From Flavobacterium psychrotrophum (GTDB taxonomy: Bacteria; Bacteroidota; Bacteroidia; Flavobacteriales; Flavobacteriaceae), in contig NZ_CP031557.1 of assembly GCF_003403075.1 (NCBI RefSeq), positions 1,798,001-1,862,000 on the forward strand: a stretch of 64,000 nucleotides of DNA, given 5' to 3'. The position numbers and the translations under genes are program-made. The notes below the pieces were generated by a model, which saw nothing but the letters and a program-made list of their open reading frames with translations, was not told the origin of the DNA and searched no databases. Of the stretch, positions 45,963-53,679 are shown piece by piece. Each line of letters opens with the position of its first letter. Positions within the stretch are counted from its first letter, which is position 1.

Positions 45963-46460
45963 CTATTTACAATCAACTTTAGAAAGTATCTGCTCTTGTG
46001 CAGCATTTTTGTTTTTATAGCGTAAAATTCCATCCTTACTCTCAGTCATTTCTCCATATTTAATAGCTACAGCACTATCCGTTATAGTAAAAATAACTTC
46101 CTCATTAAATGTTGACCCTTCCTGTTTAGAATTAGCTACTGCCGTACCCATATTACCATTAATTACGCCCTTGTAAGTAGCTATCTTTTTATCTTTTTCC
46201 TGAGGTCTCCATTCATAAACTCCCCAAATGCTGTCGCCCCTACGCTGTTGTATCTGGAAGATTATACTATCTCGAATAATGTGGCTGGCATCGGCTTTAT
46301 TTTCTGTAACCTGTAAAAAGCACTGCTCACCGGCTATTGCTTCTGGCTGTGGCGCAGTCTCCTCTACTGTGGTTTCTTCTACTACCGTTTCCGTTTTATC
46401 CTTACAGCTTATAGCGCAAATTGCTATTGTCGTAAAAAGGGTTACTATCTTAGTTTTCAT
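45963..46460 (-). CDS. Lipoprotein of unknown function
   Basis: 165 residues from the ATG at 46460 (MKTKIVTLFTTIAICAISC), which gives a proper lipoprotein signal with lipobox AISC (Cys19). A longer frame from 46505 adds 15 residues that break the signal peptide. A Thr/Glu-rich linker (about 20-42) precedes a beta-rich domain (RGDSIWGVYEWRPQEKDKK, ATYKGVINGNMG) and ends with CK. No recognised family; surface or periplasmic location inferred from the lipobox. Confidence 0.75.
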   Translation of the reverse strand: MKTKIVTLFTTIAICAISCKDKTETVVEETTVEETAPQPEAIAGEQCFLQVTENKADASHIIRDSIIFQIQQRRGDSIWGVYEWRPQEKDKKIATYKGVINGNMGTAVANSKQEGSTFNEEVIFTITDSAVAIKYGEMTESKDGILRYKNKNAAQEQILSKVDCK

Positions 46461-46507
46461 TGCTTTGATGTTTTTGTTTTTATAAAGATAAATTTTATAA
46501 AACAAAA

Positions 46508-46531
46508 AAAGAACCCTTTTAAGGGTTCTTT
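46508..46531. terminator. Terminator after the Asp-rich protein gene
   Basis: AAAGAACCCTT and AAGGGTTCTTT separated by TT; AT-ended stem with A/T runs on both sides. Confidence 0.75.
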
Positions 46532-46555
46532 AAGTAGTATCTTGTTTACAATGAA

Positions 46556-46981
46556 TTAGTCTTCGTCGTCTTCATCATCTTCATCTGCATCATAATCACG
46601 GTCACGATCCTCATCATCGCTGTCATCATCATCGTCATCGTCGTCGTCGCCATCATCACTTTTGGTGCTTACTTTTTCTTTCTTCGGCTCGTCGTCATCG
46701 TCGTCGTCATCCACCTCAAGATCTTTTAATGCATCAAGATCGTCTGCTGCATCGTCAATATCGTCATCATCAAAATTTTCTATCCTGTCTGCAAGCTTGG
46801 TGCTTACCTTAACCAGGTAAATAGTGTCTTCTGTCCTTACTTCTACAGCTTCAATGGTTTCGTTTTTGGCATTTTTAAAACGGACAATGTTTGAATCGTC
46901 ATACCCATCAGGAAACTTCTCAACCAGCAGGGTAAGGATTTCATTGGTTAGTTTGGCGTAATCAACAATAACTCTCTTCAT
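46556..46981 (-). CDS. Small protein with long Asp/Glu-rich tail
   Basis: 141 residues. The first 70 form a compact alpha/beta region (MKRVIVDYAKLTNEILTLLVEKFPDGYDD, then VEVRTEDTIYLVKVSTKLADRIENF). The remaining 70 are extremely acidic, with runs of seven to nine Asp. No signal peptide. Acidic tails of this kind bind cations, polyamines or basic proteins, or mimic nucleic acid; which applies is unknown. It starts 7 bases after the deoxyhypusine-synthase-like gene and has its own TATATTTG box inside that gene's end (47009-47016), so it can be made with or without the polyamine genes. Confidence 0.85.
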   Translation of the reverse strand: MKRVIVDYAKLTNEILTLLVEKFPDGYDDSNIVRFKNAKNETIEAVEVRTEDTIYLVKVSTKLADRIENFDDDDIDDAADDLDALKDLEVDDDDDDDEPKKEKVSTKSDDGDDDDDDDDDSDDEDRDRDYDADEDDEDDED

Positions 46982-46988
46982 AAGTAAA

Positions 46989-47960
46989 TTATAAATCTAA
47001 AAGGTACGCAAATATAAGCGGCGCAACAATAGTAGCATCACTTTCTATAATAAATTTAGGGGTATTTATATCAAGTTTTCCCCAGGTTATCTTCTCATTT
47101 GGCACAGCGCCACTATAAGAACCATAACTTGTGGTAGAATCTGAAATCTGGCAGAAATAGCTCCAGAAAGGCACATCGTGCATTTCCATGTCCTGATATA
47201 GCATTGGTACAACGCATATAGGGAAATCTCCCGCTATACCACCACCAATCTGGAAGAAGCCTACACCATTACTACTGTTTTTAGAGTACCAGTCTGCAAG
47301 GAACGTCATGTACTCAATACCGCTTTTCATAGTACTTGCCTTAAGCTCGCCCTTAATTACATAAGATGCAAAGATGTTACCCATAGTACTATCTTCCCAT
47401 CCCGGTACAATAATAGGCAGGTTAGCTTCGGCAGCAGCATACATCCAGCTGTCTTTAAGGTCTATTTCATAGTACTCTTCAAGAACGCCGCTTAGCAGTA
47501 ATTTATACATAAACTCATGCGGAAAGTAACGCTCGCCTTTATCGTCTGCATCTTTCCATATTTTGTAAATATGTTTTTGAAGGCGGCGGAAAGCTTCATG
47601 CTCAGGTATACAGGTATCTGTAACACGGTTAAGGCCGCGCTCCAGCAAATCCCATTCCTGTTGTGGCGTAAGGTCGCGGTAGTTAGGTACACGCTCGTAA
47701 TGGCTGTGCGCTACAAGGTTCATAATATCTTCTTCAAGGTTAGCACCTGTACAAGATATTATTTGTACTTTATCTTTACGGATCATCTCTGCAAAGATCT
47801 TACCCAGCTCTGCTGTACTCATAGCACCGGCAAGGGTTACCATCATTTTGGCACCGTCTTCCAACTGCTTTTCATATGCTTTTGCCGCATCTACAAGTGC
47901 TGCCGAATTAAAGTGCAGGTAGTACTTTTCGATGAACTGGCTTATTGGCCCTTTAGTCAT
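46989..47960 (-). CDS. Deoxyhypusine-synthase-family protein
   Basis: 323 residues with the deoxyhypusine synthase fold. The NAD-binding and active-site regions are recognisable, including SCTGANLEEDIMNLVAH (about 95-111), VPGWEDSTMGNIFASYV and the C-terminal ITWGKLDINTPK. The Lys in TWGKL, K295, aligns with the catalytic lysine that forms the enzyme-aminobutyl intermediate. Bacteria lack the eukaryotic substrate eIF5A, so it more likely acts on free polyamines, as homospermidine synthases of this fold do (inferred). It sits 39 bases after speA. Confidence 0.88.
   Translation of the reverse strand: MTKGPISQFIEKYYLHFNSAALVDAAKAYEKQLEDGAKMMVTLAGAMSTAELGKIFAEMIRKDKVQIISCTGANLEEDIMNLVAHSHYERVPNYRDLTPQQEWDLLERGLNRVTDTCIPEHEAFRRLQKHIYKIWKDADDKGERYFPHEFMYKLLLSGVLEEYYEIDLKDSWMYAAAEANLPIIVPGWEDSTMGNIFASYVIKGELKASTMKSGIEYMTFLADWYSKNSSNGVGFFQIGGGIAGDFPICVVPMLYQDMEMHDVPFWSYFCQISDSTTSYGSYSGAVPNEKITWGKLDINTPKFIIESDATIVAPLIFAYLLDL
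47009..47016 (-). promoter_or_regulatory. Internal -7 box before the Asp-rich protein gene
   Basis: TATATTTG on the minus strand within the last codons of the deoxyhypusine-synthase-like gene, 28 bases before the Asp-rich gene start. Confidence 0.45.
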
Positions 47961-47999
47961 TTCTTGTTATTTTGTTTGTTCAAATTTGTTTCTTTTCAA

Positions 48000-49424
48000 C
48001 TATTTCTTTTCTGCTTCTGTAGTGGCTGTGTTGTAACCTAATATCTTAAGTACATCTTCTGCTTTCTGCATTTCAGAGAACACCTCTGTAGCCAGGAATC
48101 CGTTTTCATCCCTGTCTATAAGAATGTGTTTAGGCTGCGGTATAAGGCAGTGGTGCAGGCCACCAAATCCGCCAATGGTTTCCTGGTAAGCACCTGTATT
48201 AAAGAAACCTATATATAAAGGTTTTTCTTTATTGTACTTAGGCAGGTATATGGCGTTTAAGTTTTGCTCAGAGTTATAATAATCATCACTATCGCAGGTA
48301 AGTCCACCAAGTAGCACGCGCTCATACTGGTCGTTCCATCGGTTTATGGCCAGCATTATAAAACGCTTGTTAATAGCCCAGGTATCTGGTAGTGTAGTAA
48401 TGAAAGACGAATCGATCATGTTCCACTTTTCTCTGTCATTCTGTTGTTTTTGGTATAATACCTTATATATAGCGCCGGCACTCTCGCCTACTGTAAACGA
48501 TCCAAATTCAGTAAAAATGTTCGGCACATCTACTTCAGCATCCTCACAGGCAATTTTAATCTGGTTTGTAATCTCATCGATCATGTACTGATAGTCATAT
48601 TCAAAAGCCAGTGAGTTTTTAATAGGAAAACCACCGCCTATGTTAAGGCTATCCAGCGTAGGGCATTCTTTTTTAAGGCTAACATATACCTTTAAACACT
48701 TAGCAAGCTCGTTCCAGTAATATGATGTATCTCTAATACCGGTATTAATAAAGAAATGCAGCATTTTTAGCTCCAGGTTCTTATTTTCCTGAATTTGCTT
48801 GCGGTAAAAAGGGACAATATTTTTGTAACCAATACCTAGACGCGAGGTATAAAATTCAAACTTCGGCTCCTCTTCAGATGCGATACGGATACCTATCTTA
48901 AATTTGCCTTTTATTTGTTCCTGTAACAAATCTAGCTCTTCATAGTTATCTATGATAGGAATAGTTTTATTATGCCCACTGTTTATAAGCTTCGCAATGT
49001 TAGATATATACTGGTCGCGTTTAAAACCGTTACATATAACATAAGTATTCTTGTTTATCTTACCATTTTTAAGCAGGTTCTCAACAATATCAACGTCAAA
49101 GGCTGCAGAGGTCTCTATATGGATGTTATTTTTAAAAGCCTCGTTCATTATATACTCAAAGTGAGAACTTTTAGTACAGTAGCAGTAGTAATACTTGCCC
49201 TCATACTTATGTTTTTCCATTGCGTTCCTAAACCACTCTTTAGCCTTGCGGATGTTCTTAGAAATTTGTGGCAGGTAGGTAAACTTTAATGGTGTACCAT
49301 ATTGCTCTACAAGCTTCATAAGGTCAATGTTATGAAATTGCAGCTGGTTATCTTTGCTAAGGGTAAACTCTTCTTGCGGAAAGTAAAACGTTTGGTCTAT
49401 TAGGTCAGAATATTTGGTATTCAT
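48000..49424 (-). CDS. speA: Biosynthetic arginine decarboxylase (fold III PLP)
   Basis: 474 residues. PLP-binding barrel with the Schiff-base lysine K85 in CYCTKSSHF, the phosphate-binding SLNIGGGFP (about 263-271) and GESAGAIYKV (about 312-321). A second beta domain contains CDSDDYYNSEQ (about 387-397), near the family's active-site Cys-Asp. It makes agmatine from arginine, first step to putrescine. It is shorter than the 630-residue enterobacterial SpeA, as is usual in Bacteroidota. It is first in a run with the deoxyhypusine-synthase-like and Asp-rich genes and has a long leader. Confidence 0.88.
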   Translation of the reverse strand: MNTKYSDLIDQTFYFPQEEFTLSKDNQLQFHNIDLMKLVEQYGTPLKFTYLPQISKNIRKAKEWFRNAMEKHKYEGKYYYCYCTKSSHFEYIMNEAFKNNIHIETSAAFDVDIVENLLKNGKINKNTYVICNGFKRDQYISNIAKLINSGHNKTIPIIDNYEELDLLQEQIKGKFKIGIRIASEEEPKFEFYTSRLGIGYKNIVPFYRKQIQENKNLELKMLHFFINTGIRDTSYYWNELAKCLKVYVSLKKECPTLDSLNIGGGFPIKNSLAFEYDYQYMIDEITNQIKIACEDAEVDVPNIFTEFGSFTVGESAGAIYKVLYQKQQNDREKWNMIDSSFITTLPDTWAINKRFIMLAINRWNDQYERVLLGGLTCDSDDYYNSEQNLNAIYLPKYNKEKPLYIGFFNTGAYQETIGGFGGLHHCLIPQPKHILIDRDENGFLATEVFSEMQKAEDVLKILGYNTATTEAEKK

Positions 49425-49488
49425 TTTAGTATGTTTGTGTGTGTAGATTATAAAATTAAGAAAAAAGACTAATAATACAATCTGATTT

Positions 49489-49665
49489 TCAAACCCTTAA
49501 ACTCGCATACCTTATCTGTAGCTTTTCTGAACTGCTAATACTGTTATATAACCCCTCAATAGCGAGTACGGACTTAACAGCGCTGAAAGCTCCCCAAACG
49601 GGTGCTAAAACTGCGTTTTTTCCTAAATTCCCATGTAGGGAAAACATACTGCGATTTAATTTCAT
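49489..49665 (-). CDS. Possible 58-residue small protein in the speA leader
   Basis: An ATG at 49665 opens a 58-codon frame ending in TGA at 49489, 64 bases before speA. It begins MKLNRSMFSLHGNLGKN and ends LQIRYASLRV. It has no signal peptide or long hydrophobic helix. The ATG is only 5 bases after a TACATTTG -7 box, so the message would be nearly leaderless. The DNA also contains short inverted repeats (for example TTCCC/GGGAA around 49627-49641), so this may instead be, or overlap, a structured regulatory leader. Not recognised from any family. Confidence 0.4.
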   Translation of the reverse strand: MKLNRSMFSLHGNLGKNAVLAPVWGAFSAVKSVLAIEGLYNSISSSEKLQIRYASLRV

Positions 49666-49670
49666 CACGG

Positions 49671-49678
49671 CAAATGTA
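49671..49678 (-). promoter_or_regulatory. -7 box of the speA transcript
   Basis: TACATTTG on the minus strand. The nearest upstream TTG (minus strand, 49704-49706) is 25 bases away, longer than usual. Predicts a speA leader of about 240 bases. Confidence 0.5.
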
Positions 49679-49722
49679 AAAAAATATAATACGTATTTAA
49701 AAACAATTGTCTTAAAAAAATG

Positions 49723-50790
49723 TTAGTTCTGATAATCTTCAAACGCATTGATAATCAAATCATTTGATGCTGTTTTGTTAATAACCGCACTACCTATTTT
49801 TTCAAGAAGTGTAAATTTCACCTCTCCTGCTTCATTTTTTTTATCGTGAACCAGTAAAGCAATGATTTCTTCAATGTCTTGGGCGGTAAACACAACAGGT
49901 AGATACAGGGCTTTTATGACCTCTTTTATTTCCCTGTACTCTGTTAATTCCAGCAGCCCCAAGCTCACCGAAATATGCGCCTCTAATACCATACCTATGG
50001 CTATAGCCTCACCGTGCAGTAGTGTTGTCTTATCTTCGTTTTCAAGAAAATACGATTCAATGCCGTGGCCCAGTGTATGCCCATAGTTCAGTATCTTTCG
50101 TAGTCCTTTCTCTGTAGGGTCTTGTGTTACCACTTCGTTCTTTATTTCTACAGACCGGTGTATCAGCGCACCAAGATCATCCGTACTCAGCGAAGCCAGT
50201 TCTGTAAACTCATTCCAATAGCTTTTATCGGCAATAAGCCCGTGTTTTAGCATTTCGGCCAGGCCACTGCGCATTTGCTCTGCCGGCAGGGTTTCTAAAA
50301 ATGATGTATCAATAAGTACTGCCTTGGGGTTGCTTATAATGCCTACCTGATTTTTAAGGCTGCCAAGGTCTACCCCCGTCTTCCCTCCTACAGATGCATC
50401 TACCATAGCCAGCAGCGTAGTGGGTACATTAATAAAGTCTATACCGCGTTTAAAGGTTAGGGCTACAAACCCGCCCATATCAGTTATTACCCCTCCGCCC
50501 AGGTTTATCATAAGCCCTTTACGGTCGGCACCAAGGTCTGTAAGTGCCTCCCATATCTGGGTACAGGTAGTAATGTTCTTATTATCTTCACCCGGTTCTA
50601 TCTCAATAATTTCTATAGGCAACTCTGTAGCAAGGTTAGCCAAAAAATTTGGCAGGCAATCGGCTGAGGCATTTTCATCGGTCAGCACAAAAATGCGACT
50701 ATAACTACCCGGCACCAGCAATTCCTGCAAATAATTGTACACTTCTGCGTTAAAGTAAATGTTGTATCCTGAACCGTTTATGTACTGCAT
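49723..50790 (-). CDS. aroB: 3-dehydroquinate synthase
   Basis: 355 residues. NAD-binding half with EPGEDNKNITTCTQIWEAL and GGGVITDMGGFVALTFKRGIDFINVPTTLLAMVDASVGGKTGVD (about 97-140), and the metal-binding half with EMLKHGLI (about 183-190), LNYGHTLGHGIE (about 233-244) and HGEAIAIGM (about 259-267). It converts DAHP to 3-dehydroquinate in the shikimate pathway. Divergent from the proline dehydrogenase gene with 90 bases between the starts. Confidence 0.96.
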   Translation of the reverse strand: MQYINGSGYNIYFNAEVYNYLQELLVPGSYSRIFVLTDENASADCLPNFLANLATELPIEIIEIEPGEDNKNITTCTQIWEALTDLGADRKGLMINLGGGVITDMGGFVALTFKRGIDFINVPTTLLAMVDASVGGKTGVDLGSLKNQVGIISNPKAVLIDTSFLETLPAEQMRSGLAEMLKHGLIADKSYWNEFTELASLSTDDLGALIHRSVEIKNEVVTQDPTEKGLRKILNYGHTLGHGIESYFLENEDKTTLLHGEAIAIGMVLEAHISVSLGLLELTEYREIKEVIKALYLPVVFTAQDIEEIIALLVHDKKNEAGEVKFTLLEKIGSAVINKTASNDLIINAFEDYQN

Positions 50791-50853
50791 GGCTTAAATT
50801 TTAAAGGAAAAGCAAAATAAAGTATTTTATATTACAAATTGTCAGCCAAATTT

Positions 50854-50861
50854 TATCTTTG
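50854..50861 (+). promoter_or_regulatory. -7 box of the proline dehydrogenase gene
   Basis: TATCTTTG, 20 bases before the ATG at 50881. It lies downstream of the earlier TTG start candidate (50839), which rules that start out if the box is used. Confidence 0.55.
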
Positions 50862-50880
50862 CATAAAATTTTTTATCCTG

Positions 50881-52053
50881 ATGGAAAAGATCTTTAATAA
50901 CACGGCTGCGGCCTTTGCCTTAAAAAGCGACACTGAACTGGACAGGGCTTACTTTCTGTTTAAAATGATAGCCTCTGAGCCGCTGGTACGCATAGGTACT
51001 GCAGTTACTAACTTTGCACTTAAGGCGCACCTGCCGGTAGAAGGCCTTATACGCGCTACGGTATTTGACCATTTTTGTGGCGGTACTACCGAAGAGGACT
51101 GCCTGCCTGTGGTAGACAAAATGTATAAAGTAGGTGGCGTATCGTCTGTTTTAGATTATTCTGTAGAGGCTAAGGAAGAAGAAGCGGAGTTTGACAAAGC
51201 ACTTGAAAAGACCTTAAAAACCATAACGTTTGCTAAAGAGCGCCAGGCCATACCGTTTGCAGTATTTAAGCCTACGGGGTTTGGACGTTTTGACCTTTGG
51301 GTAAAGCTGGGTGAAGGTAAGCAGTTCTCTGTAGAAGAAGCTGCCGAGTGGCAACGTGTTACAGGCCGTTTTGAAACCGTATGCAAGTCAGCGCATGAAA
51401 ATGATGTTGCCCTGCTTATAGATGCCGAAGAAAGCTGGATGCAGGATGCCGCGGACGAGCTTGTGGCCGATATGATGGCTAAGTATAATAAAGAAAAAGC
51501 CATAGTATTTAACACCCTGCAAATGTACCGCTGGGACAGGCTTGATTACCTAAAAAAACTACACGAACGCGCCAAAGCCGAAGGTTTTTACATAGGCATG
51601 AAAATAGTGCGTGGTGCTTATATGGAAAAGGAAAACAAGCGTGCCGAAGAAAAAGGTTACATCTCCCCTATTTGCATTAGTAAAGAAGCTACAGATATTA
51701 ATTATGACGATGCCGTAAAATATATGGTAGACCACATTGATACCATGGCAATATTTGCCGGTACACATAACGAGGACAGTTCGTATAAGTTGATAAAGCT
51801 GATGAACAAAGCGGGCATTGCCAAAGATGATAAGCGCATCTTCTTTGGGCAGTTATATGGCATGAGCGATAATATAAGTTTTAACCTGGCAGCAAACGGC
51901 TATAACGTAGCTAAGTACCTTCCGTTTGGACCTGTGCGCGACGTGATGCCGTACCTTATTCGCCGGGCTGAAGAAAACACATCTGTAGCCGGGCAAACAA
52001 GCCGCGAACTTAACCTCCTTAAAACCGAAAGGGCCCGCAGGAAACTGGAATAA
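50881..52053 (+). CDS. Proline dehydrogenase
   Basis: 390 residues from the ATG at 50881 (MEKIFNNTAAAF). The FAD-binding barrel shows ALLIDAEESWMQDAAD, AIVFNTLQMYRWDRLDYL, FYIGMKIVRGAYMEKENKRA (about 224-243), the GTHNEDS motif and RDVMPYLIRRAEENTSV at the end, as in PRODH enzymes. It oxidises proline to pyrroline-5-carboxylate and feeds electrons to the respiratory chain at the inner membrane. It is the stand-alone form, without the P5C dehydrogenase domain of PutA. Confidence 0.93.
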   Translation: MEKIFNNTAAAFALKSDTELDRAYFLFKMIASEPLVRIGTAVTNFALKAHLPVEGLIRATVFDHFCGGTTEEDCLPVVDKMYKVGGVSSVLDYSVEAKEEEAEFDKALEKTLKTITFAKERQAIPFAVFKPTGFGRFDLWVKLGEGKQFSVEEAAEWQRVTGRFETVCKSAHENDVALLIDAEESWMQDAADELVADMMAKYNKEKAIVFNTLQMYRWDRLDYLKKLHERAKAEGFYIGMKIVRGAYMEKENKRAEEKGYISPICISKEATDINYDDAVKYMVDHIDTMAIFAGTHNEDSSYKLIKLMNKAGIAKDDKRIFFGQLYGMSDNISFNLAANGYNVAKYLPFGPVRDVMPYLIRRAEENTSVAGQTSRELNLLKTERARRKLE

Positions 52054-52078
52054 TATTACTCTTTTAAGATATATGATA

Positions 52079-52107
52079 ACGCTGTACGGAAGTATGGCGT
52101 TTTTTTG
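52079..52107 (+). terminator. Terminator of the proline dehydrogenase gene
   Basis: ACGC-TG-TAC loop GTA-TG-GCGT (52079-52100) followed by seven T. Confidence 0.75.
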
Positions 52108-52290
52108 TTTAAAACTGATAATATCCGGCCAATAAATATCCTAACAAATTGTTGTTTAAATTGATATGACATATTGTTATTACTTTTTGACGGAATTCTG
52201 AACTATATAACAGCTTATTTAACACTAAATAATATGCCGTTACTCGTACAGGAGCTTCATTTTTTATTTAAGGCCATTTAACAATTTTGC

Positions 52291-52298
52291 TATATTTG
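52291..52298 (+). promoter_or_regulatory. -7 box of the outer-membrane barrel gene
   Basis: TATATTTG, 30 bases before the start at 52328. Confidence 0.5.
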
Positions 52299-52327
52299 CT
52301 GCCAATCAACTATTCAACCATTTTTTA

Positions 52328-53563
52328 ATGAAAAACCATTTTTTTCTGCTTTTAGCAGTACTCTTCAATATTTCGTGCTTTGCCCAAATCAATTTTGAAC
52401 CCGGTTATACTGTGAATAACCAAGGCGTAAAAACGGAATGTCTCATTAAAAATACAGGTTGGAAAAATAATCCAGAGAATTTTGAATATCGGTTGTCTGC
52501 AAATAGTGAGGTTAAAAGAGGTAACATAAATGAGTTTTCTGAATTTAGTGTAACAGAATATACCTTTAGGCGCTTTACATTAAACATAGACCGATCGCCC
52601 GAAACAATTGCCTGGCTTAGCGACAGTAACCAACCTTTATATAAAAAAGAAACCTTGTTTTTAAATGTTCTTGTGCAGGGCGACATTACACTTTATAAGT
52701 ATGAAGATAGCGAAATGCTGCGTTTTTTTTATAGCAGCCTTCAAAACGGTCAGCCTGTACAGCTTATCTATAAAATGTACAAGGAGGACACCAAAATTCT
52801 CTACAATAAAACTTATAAAAGTGAGCTGCAAAAGCTTATGTCTGATAGGATAAATACACCTGAACTGTTTAAGAAGCTGGAATACAAAGAAAAACCAATG
52901 GTAAAACTTTTTAGGGAATATAACGGTGTGAGTGATGAAAATCCATTGGCAGGTGTTAGTAAAGAAACCGGGAAATTCAAGATTAAAGCAGGGGCAGGTG
53001 TTAATTTTGTATCGTTAAAAACTGATTATGTTTCAGCAGCAGAAGCACCCCATGACTTTAGTCCAAAAGCTACTTTTAGCGTGGGTATAGAACTCGAATA
53101 TATATTACCATTCAATGAAAACAAGTGGGCGGTTTTTACAGCTCCATCTTATCAATCGTATACGAACAAAGCAACCGATAATTATTTCGAAGGCCCATCA
53201 AGGGTATTAAATACCTGGAGTGTAAAATACAATAGCCTTGATATACCGCTGGGTGCACGCCACTATATCTATATTAATAGCAATGCACGCTTCTTTATAA
53301 ATGCAGGATATATTTATTCGCAGGCTTTTGGCGATTCTAAAATAACATTTTCTAAAAGTTTTGTAACAACCGGATCTACAGCATTAACCGCTGAGGCAAA
53401 ATCTAAAAGACAATCCAGCTTCTTTGCCGGGGCTGGCTTTAGTTACGGGCAATTAAGTTTAGAGGCACGATACATTGGAAAAAGATCACTCGTAAGTGGT
53501 TATGGCAGCTGGGCATCAGATTACAGTGGTATAAATCTTATATTACTTTATTCATTTTTATAG
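52328..53563 (+). CDS. Outer-membrane beta-barrel protein of unknown function
   Basis: 411 residues, signal peptide about 1-19 (ends CFAQ). The N-terminal half (about 20-190) is a globular domain (FEPGYTVNNQGVKTECLIKN, ETLFLNVLVQGDITLYKY). The C-terminal half (about 220-411) alternates amphipathic strands (FKIKAGAGVNFVSLKT, FSVGIELEYILPF, SFFAGAGFSYGQLSLEARY) and ends LILLYSFL, the signature of an outer-membrane barrel. This layout recurs in Flavobacteriia, but I know no assigned role. Single-gene unit. Confidence 0.8.
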   Translation: MKNHFFLLLAVLFNISCFAQINFEPGYTVNNQGVKTECLIKNTGWKNNPENFEYRLSANSEVKRGNINEFSEFSVTEYTFRRFTLNIDRSPETIAWLSDSNQPLYKKETLFLNVLVQGDITLYKYEDSEMLRFFYSSLQNGQPVQLIYKMYKEDTKILYNKTYKSELQKLMSDRINTPELFKKLEYKEKPMVKLFREYNGVSDENPLAGVSKETGKFKIKAGAGVNFVSLKTDYVSAAEAPHDFSPKATFSVGIELEYILPFNENKWAVFTAPSYQSYTNKATDNYFEGPSRVLNTWSVKYNSLDIPLGARHYIYINSNARFFINAGYIYSQAFGDSKITFSKSFVTTGSTALTAEAKSKRQSSFFAGAGFSYGQLSLEARYIGKRSLVSGYGSWASDYSGINLILLYSFL

Positions 53564-53594
53564 GGTTTAGCTTATATAGACTACTGATAATAAT

Positions 53595-53633
53595 AAAAGC
53601 ATTACTACAGCGATATAGGTTAAAAATGCTTTT
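53595..53633 (+). terminator. Possible terminator of the outer-membrane barrel gene
   Basis: AAAAGCATT (53595-53603) and AATGCTTTT (53625-53633) with a 21-base loop. The right arm runs into the -33 TTG of the next promoter. Confidence 0.4.
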
Positions 53634-53661
53634 GTAGTTCTGGGTTTAGGATGTACTTTTG
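53632..53661 (+). promoter_or_regulatory. Promoter of the ClC-HPP transporter pair
   Basis: TTG (53632-53634), 19-base spacer, TACTTTTG (53654-53661): full consensus, 18 bases before the start codon. Confidence 0.8.
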
Positions 53662-53679
53662 TAGAAATACATAACAATT

